From NCBI RefSeq assembly GCF_000716875.1, contig NZ_JNWQ01000079.1, positions 1 to 31,827 on the forward strand: DNA of 31,827 bases, in the 5' to 3' direction. This document shows positions 18,703-25,996 of this stretch, piece by piece. The notes under the pieces were generated by a model that was not told the DNA's origin, searched no databases, and saw only the letters and a program-made list of their open reading frames with translations. The stretch is from Streptomyces novaecaesareae. GTDB taxonomy: Bacteria; Actinomycetota; Actinomycetes; Streptomycetales; Streptomycetaceae. Position 1 is the stretch's first letter. Each line of letters begins with the position of its first letter. The translations under genes and the position numbers were made by a program.

Positions 18703-19827
18703 ATGGCAACCCTCCCCCAGCCCGGACCGCTCACCGGCTTCACCGTCGGGGTCACCGCCGCGCGCCGCCGCGAGGAGCTCACCGCCCTGCTCGCCCGGCG
18801 CGGCGCCCAGGTGGTCGAGGCACCGGTGCTGCGCATCCTGCCGCTCGCCGACGACCTCGCCCTGCGCGAGGCCACCGACCGCTGCCTGGCGGCCCCGCTC
18901 GACTACGTGGTGGCCACCACCGGCGTCGGCTGGCGCGGCTGGATGAGCGCGGCCGAAGGCTGGGACCGCGGCGCCGCCCTCGCCGAGGTCTGCCGGGGCG
19001 CGGTGGTCCTCAGCCGGGGCCCCAAGGCCACCGGCGCGGTCCGGGCCAGCGGGCTGAACGAGGGCTACTCCCCCGGCACCGAGGCCACCGACGAACTGCT
19101 CACCTGGTTGCTCGCCCGCCCGCTCGCCGGGCGCCGGATCGCCGTCCAGGAACACGGGGTCCGCCTGGACGCCTTCGCCGCCGCGCTGCGCGAACGCGGC
19201 GCAGAGGTGATCTCCGTCCCGGTCTACCGCTGGGCGCCCCCGGAGGACCCGGGCGCGGTCCGCAGACTCCTCGACCAGACCGTCCGCCGCCAGGTGCACG
19301 CCCTCACCTTCACCAGCGCGCCCGCGATCACCGCACTGCTCACCGCCGCCGAGGCCGAGGGCCTGTACGAGGCGCTGCTGGACGCTCTGCGTTCCGATGT
19401 TCTGCCCGTGTGCGTGGGGAGTCTGTGCGCCCGGCCGCTCACCGAGCTCGGCCTGCCCGCCGTCCACCCCGAACGCGGCCGACTCGGCTCGCTCGTCCGG
19501 CTGCTCGCGGACACCCTGCCGGGCCGCTCCCGGCGTGAAGTCCCGCTCGCCGGGCAGGTGTTGACCCTCCAGGGGAACGCCGCACTGGTCGACGGCGAGA
19601 GCCACTGGCTCAGCCCGCGCGGCGCCGCCGTCCTGCGCGCCCTCGCCGAACGCCCCGGCCGGGTGCTCAGCCGGGCCGAACTCCTGCGCGCCGCCTGGCC
19701 GGACGCCGCCACCGCCGACGAACACGCGGTCGAGGCGGCCGTCGGCCGGCTGCGCGCCGCCCTCGGGCCGCACGCGACCCTGATCCGCACTGTCCCCAAG
19801 CGGGGCTACCGGCTGGCGGCGGGCTGA
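18703..19827 (+). CDS. nnaR: NnaR-type nitrate/nitrite assimilation regulator (HemD-like domain plus winged helix), 374 aa
   Basis: The N-terminal ~255 residues match the uroporphyrinogen-III synthase fold (LTGFTVGVTAARRREELTAL, LDYVVATTGVGWRGWMSA, ALTFTSAPAITALL). The C-terminal ~100 residues are an OmpR/PhoB-type winged helix (HWLSPRGAAVLRALAERPGR, DEHAVEAAVGRLRAAL, IRTVPKRGYRLA). This fusion is the known layout of NnaR, which works with GlnR to activate nitrate/nitrite assimilation genes in mycobacteria and Streptomyces. Position agrees: it is divergent from the nitrate reductase operon. The ATG at 18703 follows AGGAG at a distance of ~18 bases, so initiation is not strongly marked. A true porphyrin enzyme role is unlikely but cannot be excluded. 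Confidence 0.9.
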   Translation: MATLPQPGPLTGFTVGVTAARRREELTALLARRGAQVVEAPVLRILPLADDLALREATDRCLAAPLDYVVATTGVGWRGWMSAAEGWDRGAALAEVCRGAVVLSRGPKATGAVRASGLNEGYSPGTEATDELLTWLLARPLAGRRIAVQEHGVRLDAFAAALRERGAEVISVPVYRWAPPEDPGAVRRLLDQTVRRQVHALTFTSAPAITALLTAAEAEGLYEALLDALRSDVLPVCVGSLCARPLTELGLPAVHPERGRLGSLVRLLADTLPGRSRREVPLAGQVLTLQGNAALVDGESHWLSPRGAAVLRALAERPGRVLSRAELLRAAWPDAATADEHAVEAAVGRLRAALGPHATLIRTVPKRGYRLAAG

Positions 19828-20522
19828 TGTTGCTCGCCGTCGCACACGGCAGCCGCGACCCCGCGGCGGTCACCGCAACCCGTGCTCTGCTCCGCCTCGT
19901 TCGCTCCATCCGCCCCGAACTGCCCGTCCGCTGCTGCTTCCTGGACCTCGCTCGCCCATCTATCCACGAGTCCCTAACCCAACTCGCTGACCGGCGCCCG
20001 GTCCTGGTCCCCCTCCTCCTCGGCACCGGCTACCACGTACGCGTCGACCTCCCCGCCGCCCTCGCAGAAGCCGGCCCCCCGCACGCCCACCTCGCCCCCG
20101 CCCTCGGCCCGCACCCCCTGCTCGCCGAAGCCCTCGTCGACCGCCTGACCGAGAGCGGCGCCCCGGCGGACGCCCCCGTGGTCCTCGCCGGCGCCGGCTC
20201 CTCCGACCCCACCGCCCTCGCCGACACCGAGCGCATGGCCCACCTCCTCGCCACCCGCCTCGGCCGCCCGGTCACCCCCGCCCACCTCTCCGCAGCCACC
20301 CCCACCCCGCAGCAGGCCGTCGCCGCCCTCCACACCGCCGGCCACCCCGCGGTCGCCCTCGCCACCTACCTCCTCTCCCCCGGCTTCTTCGCCCGCCGCG
20401 CCGCCGCCACCGAGGCGACCTGGACCAGCACCCCACTCGCCGCCCACCCGGCCGTCGCCCGCCTGATCCTCCACCGCTACGACGAGGCGCGCGCGGCGAT
20501 GCCCCTGCGATCGGCCGCCTGA
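19827..20522 (+). CDS. Sirohydrochlorin chelatase (CbiX/SirB family), 231 aa
   Basis: The N-terminus LLAVAHGSRDPAAVTATRAL carries the HGSR-D signature of CbiX/SirB chelatases. The protein has two similar halves: RRPVLVPLLLGTGYHVRVDL in the first matches AVALATYLLSPGFFARRAAA in the second, the pattern in which a histidine or neighbouring residues bind the metal. It would insert ferrous iron into sirohydrochlorin to make siroheme, the cofactor of NirB. The ATG overlaps the nnaR stop (TGATG), so the pair is translationally coupled. Actinobacterial nnaR genes are commonly paired with this chelatase. A cobalt-inserting role in cobalamin synthesis is less likely in this context. Confidence 0.9.
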   Translation: MLLAVAHGSRDPAAVTATRALLRLVRSIRPELPVRCCFLDLARPSIHESLTQLADRRPVLVPLLLGTGYHVRVDLPAALAEAGPPHAHLAPALGPHPLLAEALVDRLTESGAPADAPVVLAGAGSSDPTALADTERMAHLLATRLGRPVTPAHLSAATPTPQQAVAALHTAGHPAVALATYLLSPGFFARRAAATEATWTSTPLAAHPAVARLILHRYDEARAAMPLRSAA

Positions 20523-20611
20523 GCCCGTGGAACCGGGACCGCCACCTCCGGATGTGTCCACAAGCGGAACCGTGCGAAACCATGGCGCCAACGGGGCTGC
20601 CGTGCCAGCCT

Positions 20612-20649
20612 GTTCGAGGCCTCGAACGGGCACCGGTCGGCAACCGACC
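20612..20649. terminator. Two tandem hairpins after the chelatase gene
   Basis: GTTCGAGGCCTCGAAC (20612-20627) is a perfect 16-base palindrome. GGTCGG (20635-20640) and CCGACC (20644-20649) pair around CAA. They lie between the chelatase stop and the I36 inhibitor start. They may terminate the nnaR transcript or, for the palindrome, be an operator of the downstream secreted-protein gene. Nothing else is recognised in the 175-base gap. Confidence 0.4.
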
Positions 20650-20697
20650 GCACCCACCCGGCCTTCCTGCACTGTCGACTTGGGACGGGAGTACGGA

Positions 20698-21111
20698 ATG
20701 CGCATCACGATCAAACCGCGCGCGGCCAGGCTCGCAGCGGTGGCGGCACTGACGGCCGGCGCGGTGGCCATGGCCACCGGGAGCGCCTTCGCCGCAGGTC
20801 CGGGCGGGGCGGAGACATGCCCCAGCGGCAGCGTCTGCCTGTACTACAACTCGCCGGGAGTAGGCTGGGGTTCGTTCGAGAACTGGTCGCCGGGCCAGAA
20901 CGTCGACCTGCACAACTTCACCTTCGCCCACTGGGCGAACGGCTCCGGCTACGGTCAGACCGTCTACCAGAACGCGGCTTCGATCGTCAACAACACCGAC
21001 CACACGGTGTGGGTCAGCAAGGTGAGCGACGGCCTCTGGCTGTCCTACCCGTCCGGGTACGCGGGATCGCTCAACGGCGCGGCGAACAACGACGCCCGCC
21101 TGTACTCCTGA
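20698..21111 (+). CDS. Secreted peptidase-inhibitor family I36 protein, 137 aa
   Basis: A classical signal peptide covers about residues 1-31 (basic start MRITIKPRAARLA, hydrophobic core, GSAFA-A cleavage site). The mature domain starts with CPSGSVCLYYNSPGVGWGSF, the crystallin-like CP-x-G-x-x-C-x-Y-x-N/D pattern of family I36, whose founder is the Streptomyces metalloproteinase inhibitor SMPI. It continues with FENWSPGQNVDLHNFTF and ends NNDARLYS. The ATG at 20698 follows GGGACGGGAG. Family members inhibit secreted metalloproteases or act as small stable extracellular proteins; the target here is unknown. The gene stands alone and is closed by a strong terminator. Confidence 0.85.
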   Translation: MRITIKPRAARLAAVAALTAGAVAMATGSAFAAGPGGAETCPSGSVCLYYNSPGVGWGSFENWSPGQNVDLHNFTFAHWANGSGYGQTVYQNAASIVNNTDHTVWVSKVSDGLWLSYPSGYAGSLNGAANNDARLYS

Positions 21112-21128
21112 TATACCGTCACATCCGC

Positions 21129-21157
21129 AGGGCCCCCACACCGAGCGCGGGGGCCCT
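21129..21157 (+). terminator. Terminator after the I36 inhibitor gene
   Basis: Arms AGGGCCCCC (21129-21137) and GGGGGCCCT (21149-21157) pair perfectly around an 11-base loop and are followed by TTCGGGGTTT, a modest T-rich stretch for this genome. It lies 17 bases after the stop codon. Confidence 0.8.
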
Positions 21158-21230
21158 TCGGGGTTTCGCGAACCGCCGCCCGCCCACGCCGTCCGCGTGA
21201 TTGCCGCGCGAGGCGGCGGGCGACACCGCC

Positions 21231-22367
21231 TCAGGTCCAACCGATCACGCCTGCTGACGCGGCACGGGCACCCATCACGTTTGCCAGCGCCGTCCGGTCC
21301 GTGACCCAATCCATGTCACCGCTCCCGACCGAGCGCCGTACGGCCTCGATGACGTGGTCGTCGACCGCAGCGGGCTTGGCCAGGTGGGCCCGCAGGTAGT
21401 ACTTGAAAATCGCGGACAGCTGGTCCGGCCTGGTCCCGCTCTTCGCCCTCAGGGCGAAGAGCGGGAGAAACCACTGCTCGAAGCCGTCCCTGATCGCCTG
21501 GGTGGTTCCGTACATCTCGTGAAGCGGCTGGAGGCTTGCCACGTGGTCGTACGGGAGGTGGCCGTGCAGCGCGTACTGAAGCCGGGTGCCGCCGTGCTCA
21601 CGGAAGTGCTGGCCGTGGGCGGCAATGTGGTTGGCGGCGTTCTCGGTGATGGTCATGACCGCCGTGTCCGCCTCGTGGCGTCGGGCTGCGGCGAGGACAG
21701 TGGCGTGAATCCCGACACGCGGGTCGAGGACGAGGCCGTTGAGCGCGAGAGGCGAAAGGTCGATTCCGTGGTCGCGGGTTCGGGAGAGTATCAGGCGTCC
21801 TGCGACGTTGCCGGCGGTGTGCTGGAGGTGCTTGGGCTGCTGGCGGTGACTGGCGTGGATGTCCGAGCGGTCGAGGACGGGGCGGTCCCTGGCGAGTTCG
21901 GCGACGAGGTGGAGGCCGGTGCGGTTCCGGGTGTCGGTGCTGCCGCAGGCCTTGCAGGGGTGGCCGCCGGCGCCGGTCATGTGACCGCAGGACCGGCACG
22001 TGGGGACGGTCTCGCGGCTGACGGTCAGGGTGCCGGCGCGGAGGTTGTTCTCGACCATCTCCAGGACGAGGGCGACGACCTCCGCGTCGGTGTCGGTCAT
22101 GACGCCGCCGGCTGGGGACTCGCCGGGGCCGTACTTGCCTTCGATCAGGTCGGCTTCGAACCTCTGGCGGGGGATCTTCGGTCTAGCGGCCTCGCGGTGG
22201 CGGAGGTCTCCGGCGAGGGTGACGGTGTTCCACAGGTGGGGTGCAGGCGGCAGGCCGAGAATGGCGTTGAGGGCGGCGGCGAGGCGAATGCCGACGGCCT
22301 TGCCGGGACGGGTGTCGAAGGTGAACGGCCCGTTCTGGACTGGGCCATTGAGGAACAGGTGTCGCAC
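21231..22367 (-). CDS. Zinc-ribbon protein, possibly class I tRNA-ligase-like, 378 aa
   Basis: The GTG at 22365-22367 follows GGAGGAG, an excellent ribosome binding site that overlaps the stop of the upstream broken gene. Around residues 120-140 a zinc ribbon is clear: CRSCGH ... CKACGS, C-x2-C-x10-C-x2-C. The following ILSRTRDHGIDLSPL and preceding RPVLDRSDIHASHRQQ recall the region around the metal knuckle of methionyl-tRNA synthetases, which is why I think of a class I tRNA-ligase-like fold. I cannot see HIGH or KMSKS, so aminoacylation is doubtful. Gene context is nucleotide- and phosphate-handling enzymes. It may act on a small aminoacyl or nucleotide metabolite; treat the function as unknown. 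Confidence 0.55.
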   Translation of the reverse strand: MRHLFLNGPVQNGPFTFDTRPGKAVGIRLAAALNAILGLPPAPHLWNTVTLAGDLRHREAARPKIPRQRFEADLIEGKYGPGESPAGGVMTDTDAEVVALVLEMVENNLRAGTLTVSRETVPTCRSCGHMTGAGGHPCKACGSTDTRNRTGLHLVAELARDRPVLDRSDIHASHRQQPKHLQHTAGNVAGRLILSRTRDHGIDLSPLALNGLVLDPRVGIHATVLAAARRHEADTAVMTITENAANHIAAHGQHFREHGGTRLQYALHGHLPYDHVASLQPLHEMYGTTQAIRDGFEQWFLPLFALRAKSGTRPDQLSAIFKYYLRAHLAKPAAVDDHVIEAVRRSVGSGDMDWVTDRTALANVMGARAASAGVIGWT

Positions 22368-22376
22368 GGGCTCCTC

Positions 22377-22730
22377 CTAGATCGGCGGGGTGGTGGTTCC
22401 CGTCCGGGTGAACCGGCCGTGATGCAGGTCGTAGTGGAGGATCGCGGCGTTGGGCATCTTGTCCTTCCGCTCCTCGACCAGGATCTCGGGCAGGGCACGG
22501 CGTTCGAGGAGGGACCTGAGTGCCACCGTGGTGGTCTGGTGGGTGAAGGCGACGACGGCGCGGGATTCCTGGAGTTCGGCCTGGGCAAGGGCGGCGAACT
22601 CGGCGGCGCGGTTGAGTACGCCCTCCGCGAGTGACTCGCCTCCGCCCGGCGCGGTCCAGATGTGCTTCCGCAGGCGGCGGTCCTCGGCGAGCTCGGGGTA
22701 GCTGTCGTAGAGCTCGCGCTTGGTCAGTAG
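22377..22730 (-). pseudogene. C-terminal remnant of a histidine phosphatase-family protein
   Basis: Reading the minus strand in the frame that stops at 22377-22379 gives about 118 codons without a proper start. It contains LTKRELYDSYPELAEDRRL, PGGGESLAEGVLNRAAEF, AVVAFTHQTTTVALRSLL and KMPNAAILHYDLHHGRF. These are the middle and C-terminal parts of a phosphoglycerate mutase-like histidine phosphatase: the PGGES motif and the second catalytic histidine in the F-T-H-Q segment. The N-terminal RHG motif with the phospho-accepting histidine is missing and the frame upstream becomes nonsense. The break lies near 22725-22730, where sequence of a different gene begins. Third-position composition still looks coding, so the damage is recent. 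Confidence 0.75.
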
Positions 22731-22822
22731 TGGCTGCCGGGGTGGCTGTCGCCGATGACCTTGAAGACGATGCCGTGGTGGTCCATCAGGTAGTCGCGGT
22801 CGCGGACCGTGGGCAGCGGCCT
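22724..22822 (-). pseudogene. N-terminal remnant of a probable nucleotidyltransferase
   Basis: In another minus-strand frame that ends at the TGA 22724-22726 the sequence reads LPTVRDRDYLMDHHGIVFKV followed by IGDSHPGSHY. I recall this as the start of an actinobacterial predicted nucleotidyltransferase family (PTVRDRDYL-x-D-x-x-G-x-x-FKVIGD-x-HP-x-x-H-LGYVKY). After the HY the family sequence stops abruptly and the histidine phosphatase fragment begins in a different frame. The upstream end overlaps or abuts the stop of the phosphotransferase gene (22821-22823), as a translationally coupled neighbour would. About 30 residues of this gene remain. Identification is from memory. Confidence 0.5.
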
Positions 22823-23723
22823 ACCAGTGTTCAGCGGCGAACCGTCCCAGAGTGGGGAAGGCGCCGGTGTCGATCGTGCCGGACGACTCATACTGATCGA
22901 GTCCCATCGTGAAGAGGGCGCGGCGGTACTGCCACTTGATGTGCTTGTCGTGCCGTGCGGGGTCGGTGGGCCGCATGAGGGCGAGGAAGAAGAAGCACTT
23001 GACGAGAAGGAAGTCGCCCAGGTGCTCGCTCACCCGCTGCCCGATCAGGGACGCGGTGGTCTCGTCGAGTGCAGTGACGTAGGCGGCCCGCTGTTCCGGG
23101 ATGATGCTGTAGCCCTTGCCGCCGCCCTTGAAGGCCACGATGTCGAGCGCGGGGTATACGTCGTAGCCGAGCGGGATCGGTCCGTGGTGCTGCCAGTCGA
23201 TGACCCCGGCCCGCAGGACGTTGGGCAGACCGTAGTCCAGGTGCCCGCGCACCAAAGGAAGTTGAGCCAGCCGGTCGACGGCGTGCTTGACCGCCACACG
23301 AACCCGAGGGCTGTCGAAATCCGGGTTCTCTTTGAAGACCTCGGCTGCGAAGGCCGCTTTCTCGAACCACGGCATCGCGGGCAGGGGGTGCCTCGCCTGA
23401 GCCTGTAGGATCTTCGATGCGACGGCGGCCGCCTTACTGATCACCTGATCGCCGACCTGCCCGTCCCGCCTGGTGTCGCACAACGCCTCGTCGTGCAGCG
23501 AGGTGTCGCCGATGGCGCGCTCGATGACGAAGTAGGTTCCGCCCTCGGATCCGCTGTCGACGATCTCCGGGACGGGGTAGCCGAGGCCGGCGACCAGTTG
23601 CTGGAACTCGGCCTCCACCCGCAGGTCCTCGCCGCCGGTCCGCTTGTAGAGCAGGCCATCAACCGACCTCCACACCGCGCCCTCAGCAGCGGTTCTGTCC
23701 TTCACGAACTCCCAGTCACTCAT
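22821..23723 (-). CDS. Phosphotransferase of the APH / protein-kinase-like fold, 300 aa
   Basis: The N-lobe has short strands with a possible ATP lysine in GLLYKRTGGEDLRVEAEFQQ and an alphaC-like glutamate. The catalytic loop is GHLDYGLPNVL, giving His161-x-Asp163 and the metal-binding Asn168. The second metal ligand is probably the Asp in AGVIDWQHHG. This is the aminoglycoside phosphotransferase/choline kinase superfamily. The substrate is unknown; with Nudix, HD and (broken) nucleotidyltransferase neighbours, a sugar, nucleoside or other small metabolite is as likely as an antibiotic. The ATG is at 23721-23723. It is the first gene of a minus-strand run that continues into the broken genes and the zinc-ribbon protein, and is divergent from the HTH/DUF5919 gene across a 244-base promoter region. 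Confidence 0.8.
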   Translation of the reverse strand: MSDWEFVKDRTAAEGAVWRSVDGLLYKRTGGEDLRVEAEFQQLVAGLGYPVPEIVDSGSEGGTYFVIERAIGDTSLHDEALCDTRRDGQVGDQVISKAAAVASKILQAQARHPLPAMPWFEKAAFAAEVFKENPDFDSPRVRVAVKHAVDRLAQLPLVRGHLDYGLPNVLRAGVIDWQHHGPIPLGYDVYPALDIVAFKGGGKGYSIIPEQRAAYVTALDETTASLIGQRVSEHLGDFLLVKCFFFLALMRPTDPARHDKHIKWQYRRALFTMGLDQYESSGTIDTGAFPTLGRFAAEHW

Positions 23724-23807
23724 CCATCAATCCTTCCGTAGCGTCGAGTTGGAACCGATCGTGACGCAGAGCACGAGGACCGCGTTACCGCGTCCGTGGA
23801 CGACTCA

Positions 23808-23829
23808 GGAACGTCCTGGGACGTTTTCC
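23808..23829. promoter_or_regulatory. Inverted repeat in the divergent promoter region
   Basis: AACGTCC (23810-23816) and GGACGTT (23819-23825) are perfect arms around TG; the dyad extends imperfectly to GGAACGTCC and GGACGTTTTCC. It lies in the 244-base region (23724-23967) between the divergent phosphotransferase and HTH/DUF5919 genes. The HTH protein encoded next to it is an obvious candidate ligand. A weaker pair CAAGGA/TCCTTG lies closer to the HTH gene. Confidence 0.4.
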
Positions 23830-23967
23830 AGCAAGGGCGAGAAGACCGGCCGTGTCCGACAGGTCCGGTAGGCAGCAACTCGCCAGCGCACGAACATTGT
23901 CGATCCGTCAGCTCAAGGACCGGCACGTCCTTGCACAGTCACGGCCCGCTCAGCTTGTATTGCCTCC

Positions 23968-24741
23968 GTGAACGCGCGACTTCGCTCCGTGCTCGCCCAG
24001 CGAGCGGTAGAGCCCGAGGCACTCGCTGAAGCCTGCGAAGTGGACCCGAAGACCGTTGGCCGCTGGCTCGGTGGGCGCGTACCCCACCCGAGGCACCGTG
24101 TCCGCGCCGCCCGGTTCCTCTGCGTCGAGGAGGCCTTCCTCTGGCCGGACCTGCAACCCCGTACAGGCCGACGTACCTCCGGTATGGGCGGCGAGCTCGT
24201 CGGCACCTATCAGAACCGGGCCGGGGTGCCCCGTGAGACCTGGTTGACCCTGCTCCAGGAGGCCCGGCAACAGATCGACGTGCTCGTCTTCTCCGGGACG
24301 TTCTTCGCGCAGTCCAACCCGCGGGTAGCCGAGATGCTCGCCGAGCGGGCAGCCGACGGCGTCCGGGTCCGGCTGTGCTTCGGCGACCCGAGCGGGCAGG
24401 CTGCCGCGCTCAGAGGCCGGGAGGAGGGCATCGGTGACACCCTCGCGGCCAAGATCCGCGCCTCCCTCACCTACTACCGTCCTCTGCTCAAGAAGGAGGG
24501 CTGTGAGGTGAGGCTTCACGACACGACGCTGTACAACTCCCTCTTCCGATATGACGACAACCTGCTGGTCAACCCGCACATCTTCGGCCGGCCAGCCAGC
24601 GCCAACCCCCTGCTCCACCTCAAGCGAGTGGACACCGTCGGCTGGTTCGACAACTACGCTCAAAGCTTCGAAGCCGTCTGGGCCCGCGCGCGGCCGTGGA
24701 CGCCCGACCAGGAGGGAACCTCCGCACATGGGCAGGACTGA
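23968..24741 (+). CDS. HTH regulator fused to a DUF5919 / phospholipase D-like domain, 257 aa
   Basis: Residues ~1-60 form an XRE-type helix-turn-helix unit (LAEACEVDPKTVGRWLGGRV, then PHPRHRVRAARFL and FLWPDL). Residues ~80-245 are a separate alpha/beta domain with WLTLLQEARQQIDVLVFSGT, VRVRLCFGDPSG, and LFRYDDNLLVNPHIFG. That layout is what I recall for DUF5919, which resembles the phospholipase D fold, but no H-x-K-x4-D motif is visible, so it is probably a ligand-binding domain. The GTG at 23968 has no strong ribosome binding site and may be close to the transcript start. The 3' end overlaps the Nudix gene by 14 bases, so the two form an operon. Confidence 0.75.
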   Translation: MNARLRSVLAQRAVEPEALAEACEVDPKTVGRWLGGRVPHPRHRVRAARFLCVEEAFLWPDLQPRTGRRTSGMGGELVGTYQNRAGVPRETWLTLLQEARQQIDVLVFSGTFFAQSNPRVAEMLAERAADGVRVRLCFGDPSGQAAALRGREEGIGDTLAAKIRASLTYYRPLLKKEGCEVRLHDTTLYNSLFRYDDNLLVNPHIFGRPASANPLLHLKRVDTVGWFDNYAQSFEAVWARARPWTPDQEGTSAHGQD

Positions 24742-25195
24742 GTACTACAACGACCCCGACGCCCCCAAGGCCAACACCCTCATCCCCGCCAGCAACCTGC
24801 TCGTCGTCGACGACTCCGGCGCCATCCTGCTCCAACGCCGCCGGGACACCGGCCAGTGGGCGCTACCCGGCGGGGCCCAGGACATCGGCGAGACCGCTGC
24901 CGAGTGTGCGGTGCGCGAGTGCTTGGAGGAGACCGGCATCCAGGCCGAGATCACCGGCTTCCTCGGCGTCTACACCAACCCCAACCACATCGTCGCCTAC
25001 ACCGACGGTGAGATCCGCCAGCAGTACGAGAACACCTACGTCGGCCGCCCCGTCGGCGGTGAGCCCACCATCAACGACGAGGCGGACGGCGTCCGCTTCG
25101 TCCGGCCCGCCGACCTCGACCAGTACGACATCCACCCCAGCATGCGCCAGCAGATCGGCGACTACCTCGCCGGCACCTACCCCCACCTCGGCTGA
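24728..25195 (+). CDS. Nudix hydrolase, 155 aa
   Basis: A perfect Nudix box G-x5-E-x7-R-E-U-x-E-E-x-G-U is present from GAQDIGE to RECLEETGI. The surrounding strands are LLVVDDSGAILLQRRRDTGQ with WALPGG, as in MutT/ADP-ribose-type hydrolases. The enzyme cleaves a nucleoside diphosphate linked to another group, with Mg2+ held by the REXXEE glutamates; the substrate cannot be told. The ATG at 24728 lies inside the end of the HTH/DUF5919 gene and is preceded by AGGAGG about 12 bases upstream. The 3' end overlaps the convergent HD gene by 19 bases. Its position directly behind a ligand-sensing regulator suggests the regulator controls it. Confidence 0.92.
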   Translation: MGRTEYYNDPDAPKANTLIPASNLLVVDDSGAILLQRRRDTGQWALPGGAQDIGETAAECAVRECLEETGIQAEITGFLGVYTNPNHIVAYTDGEIRQQYENTYVGRPVGGEPTINDEADGVRFVRPADLDQYDIHPSMRQQIGDYLAGTYPHLG

Positions 25196-25746
25196 TCCGC
25201 CAACGCCGCCTCCACTCGCGCGACAGCCGCGGAGATCTCCGGCGATGCCCGGCGGATGAACCTCCCCACCACGCTCCCTGCCCCGTAGCGGCCCAGGATC
25301 TCCGCCACGCGTGCCTCGGCCGTGGTCAGGCCGCCGTCGGGCGTCGTCGTCATGTCGCACCACACCAGGGCGTCGACCACCCGTCGGTCCTCCAGCAGCG
25401 GGAACTCGGCTTCCAGGACTTCCCGGAGACCGCGCTCCTCGGCTTCGAGCAGCGCGAACGAGTGGTTCGCGACCAGCCGCGTGAGACCGTCATCAGCCTT
25501 GTGAACGTCCCGGAGGAACCGCGCGCCGTCGAGCGGATGAAACCCCGTCGCCGCCAACCTCGGCGCGTAGCCGACGTCGTGCAGCAGAGCAGCGCAGGTA
25601 AGAAGCCCGACCTGGTGGCCCAGAACTCCTTCGAGGCAGCTGGCCCGGTCCGCCACGCCTTGGGTGTGCGCCCAGCGGCTGGGCAGTGGCCCGGCAAGCT
25701 CGTTCGCCGCCACCGCTCTGGCCCATGACGTCGGCTGTTCGCTCAT
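25177..25746 (-). CDS. HD-domain phosphohydrolase, 189 aa
   Basis: The HD metal site is readable: His27 in SRWAHTQGVADRA, the His56-Asp57 doublet in CAALLHDVGYAP, a further histidine region in FHPLDGARFLRDV and VANHSFALLEAEERG, and a late aspartate in VDALVWCDMTTTPDG. HD proteins of this length hydrolyse phosphate esters of nucleotides or related metabolites. The ATG at 25744-25746 lies 39 bases downstream of the DUF397 gene on the same strand, so it could belong to the regulator-DUF397 transcript. It converges on and overlaps the Nudix gene; the close packing suggests the pair has been kept together. Confidence 0.88.
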   Translation of the reverse strand: MSEQPTSWARAVAANELAGPLPSRWAHTQGVADRASCLEGVLGHQVGLLTCAALLHDVGYAPRLAATGFHPLDGARFLRDVHKADDGLTRLVANHSFALLEAEERGLREVLEAEFPLLEDRRVVDALVWCDMTTTPDGGLTTAEARVAEILGRYGAGSVVGRFIRRASPEISAAVARVEAALADQPRWG

Positions 25747-25785
25747 GCGCCGATGATTCCTGACGTCAACTCCCGGTAGCCCGAA

Positions 25786-25983
25786 TTATGCTGTCAGGTG
25801 GTCGAACTCTCCTGCCCTGACGCCGCATATGAAGGCATGGAGCTCGTCGCGTGTGGTGGTGATGACGGTGTCAGGGTCGTCGCTCTCACGGATCTTGATG
25901 CTGCCGTCGGCAGTTGCTGAGACGTATACGCAGTTGGCGGCGTCGCCACTGAACGAGGACTTCTGCCAGTTGTGAACGGCCAT
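25786..25983 (-). CDS. DUF397 protein, 65 aa
   Basis: The short protein has the DUF397 pattern W-x-K-S-S-x-S-x-x-x-x-N-C-V-x-V (NWQKSSFSGDAANCVYVS), then a strand, the R-x-S-x-x-P-like IRESDDPDTVI, and the C-terminal W/F-position helix DELHAFICGVRAGEFD. I chose the ATG at 25981-25983, which matches the usual family start; the upstream frame overlaps the regulator gene. It follows the XRE regulator by 13 bases. Such XRE-DUF397 pairs are abundant in Streptomyces (BldB/WhiJ/Scr1-type systems) and have been discussed as antagonist pairs resembling toxin-antitoxin modules. Confidence 0.9.
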   Translation of the reverse strand: MAVHNWQKSSFSGDAANCVYVSATADGSIKIRESDDPDTVITTTRDELHAFICGVRAGEFDHLTA

Positions 25984-25996
25984 ACTCGGTCCTGTC

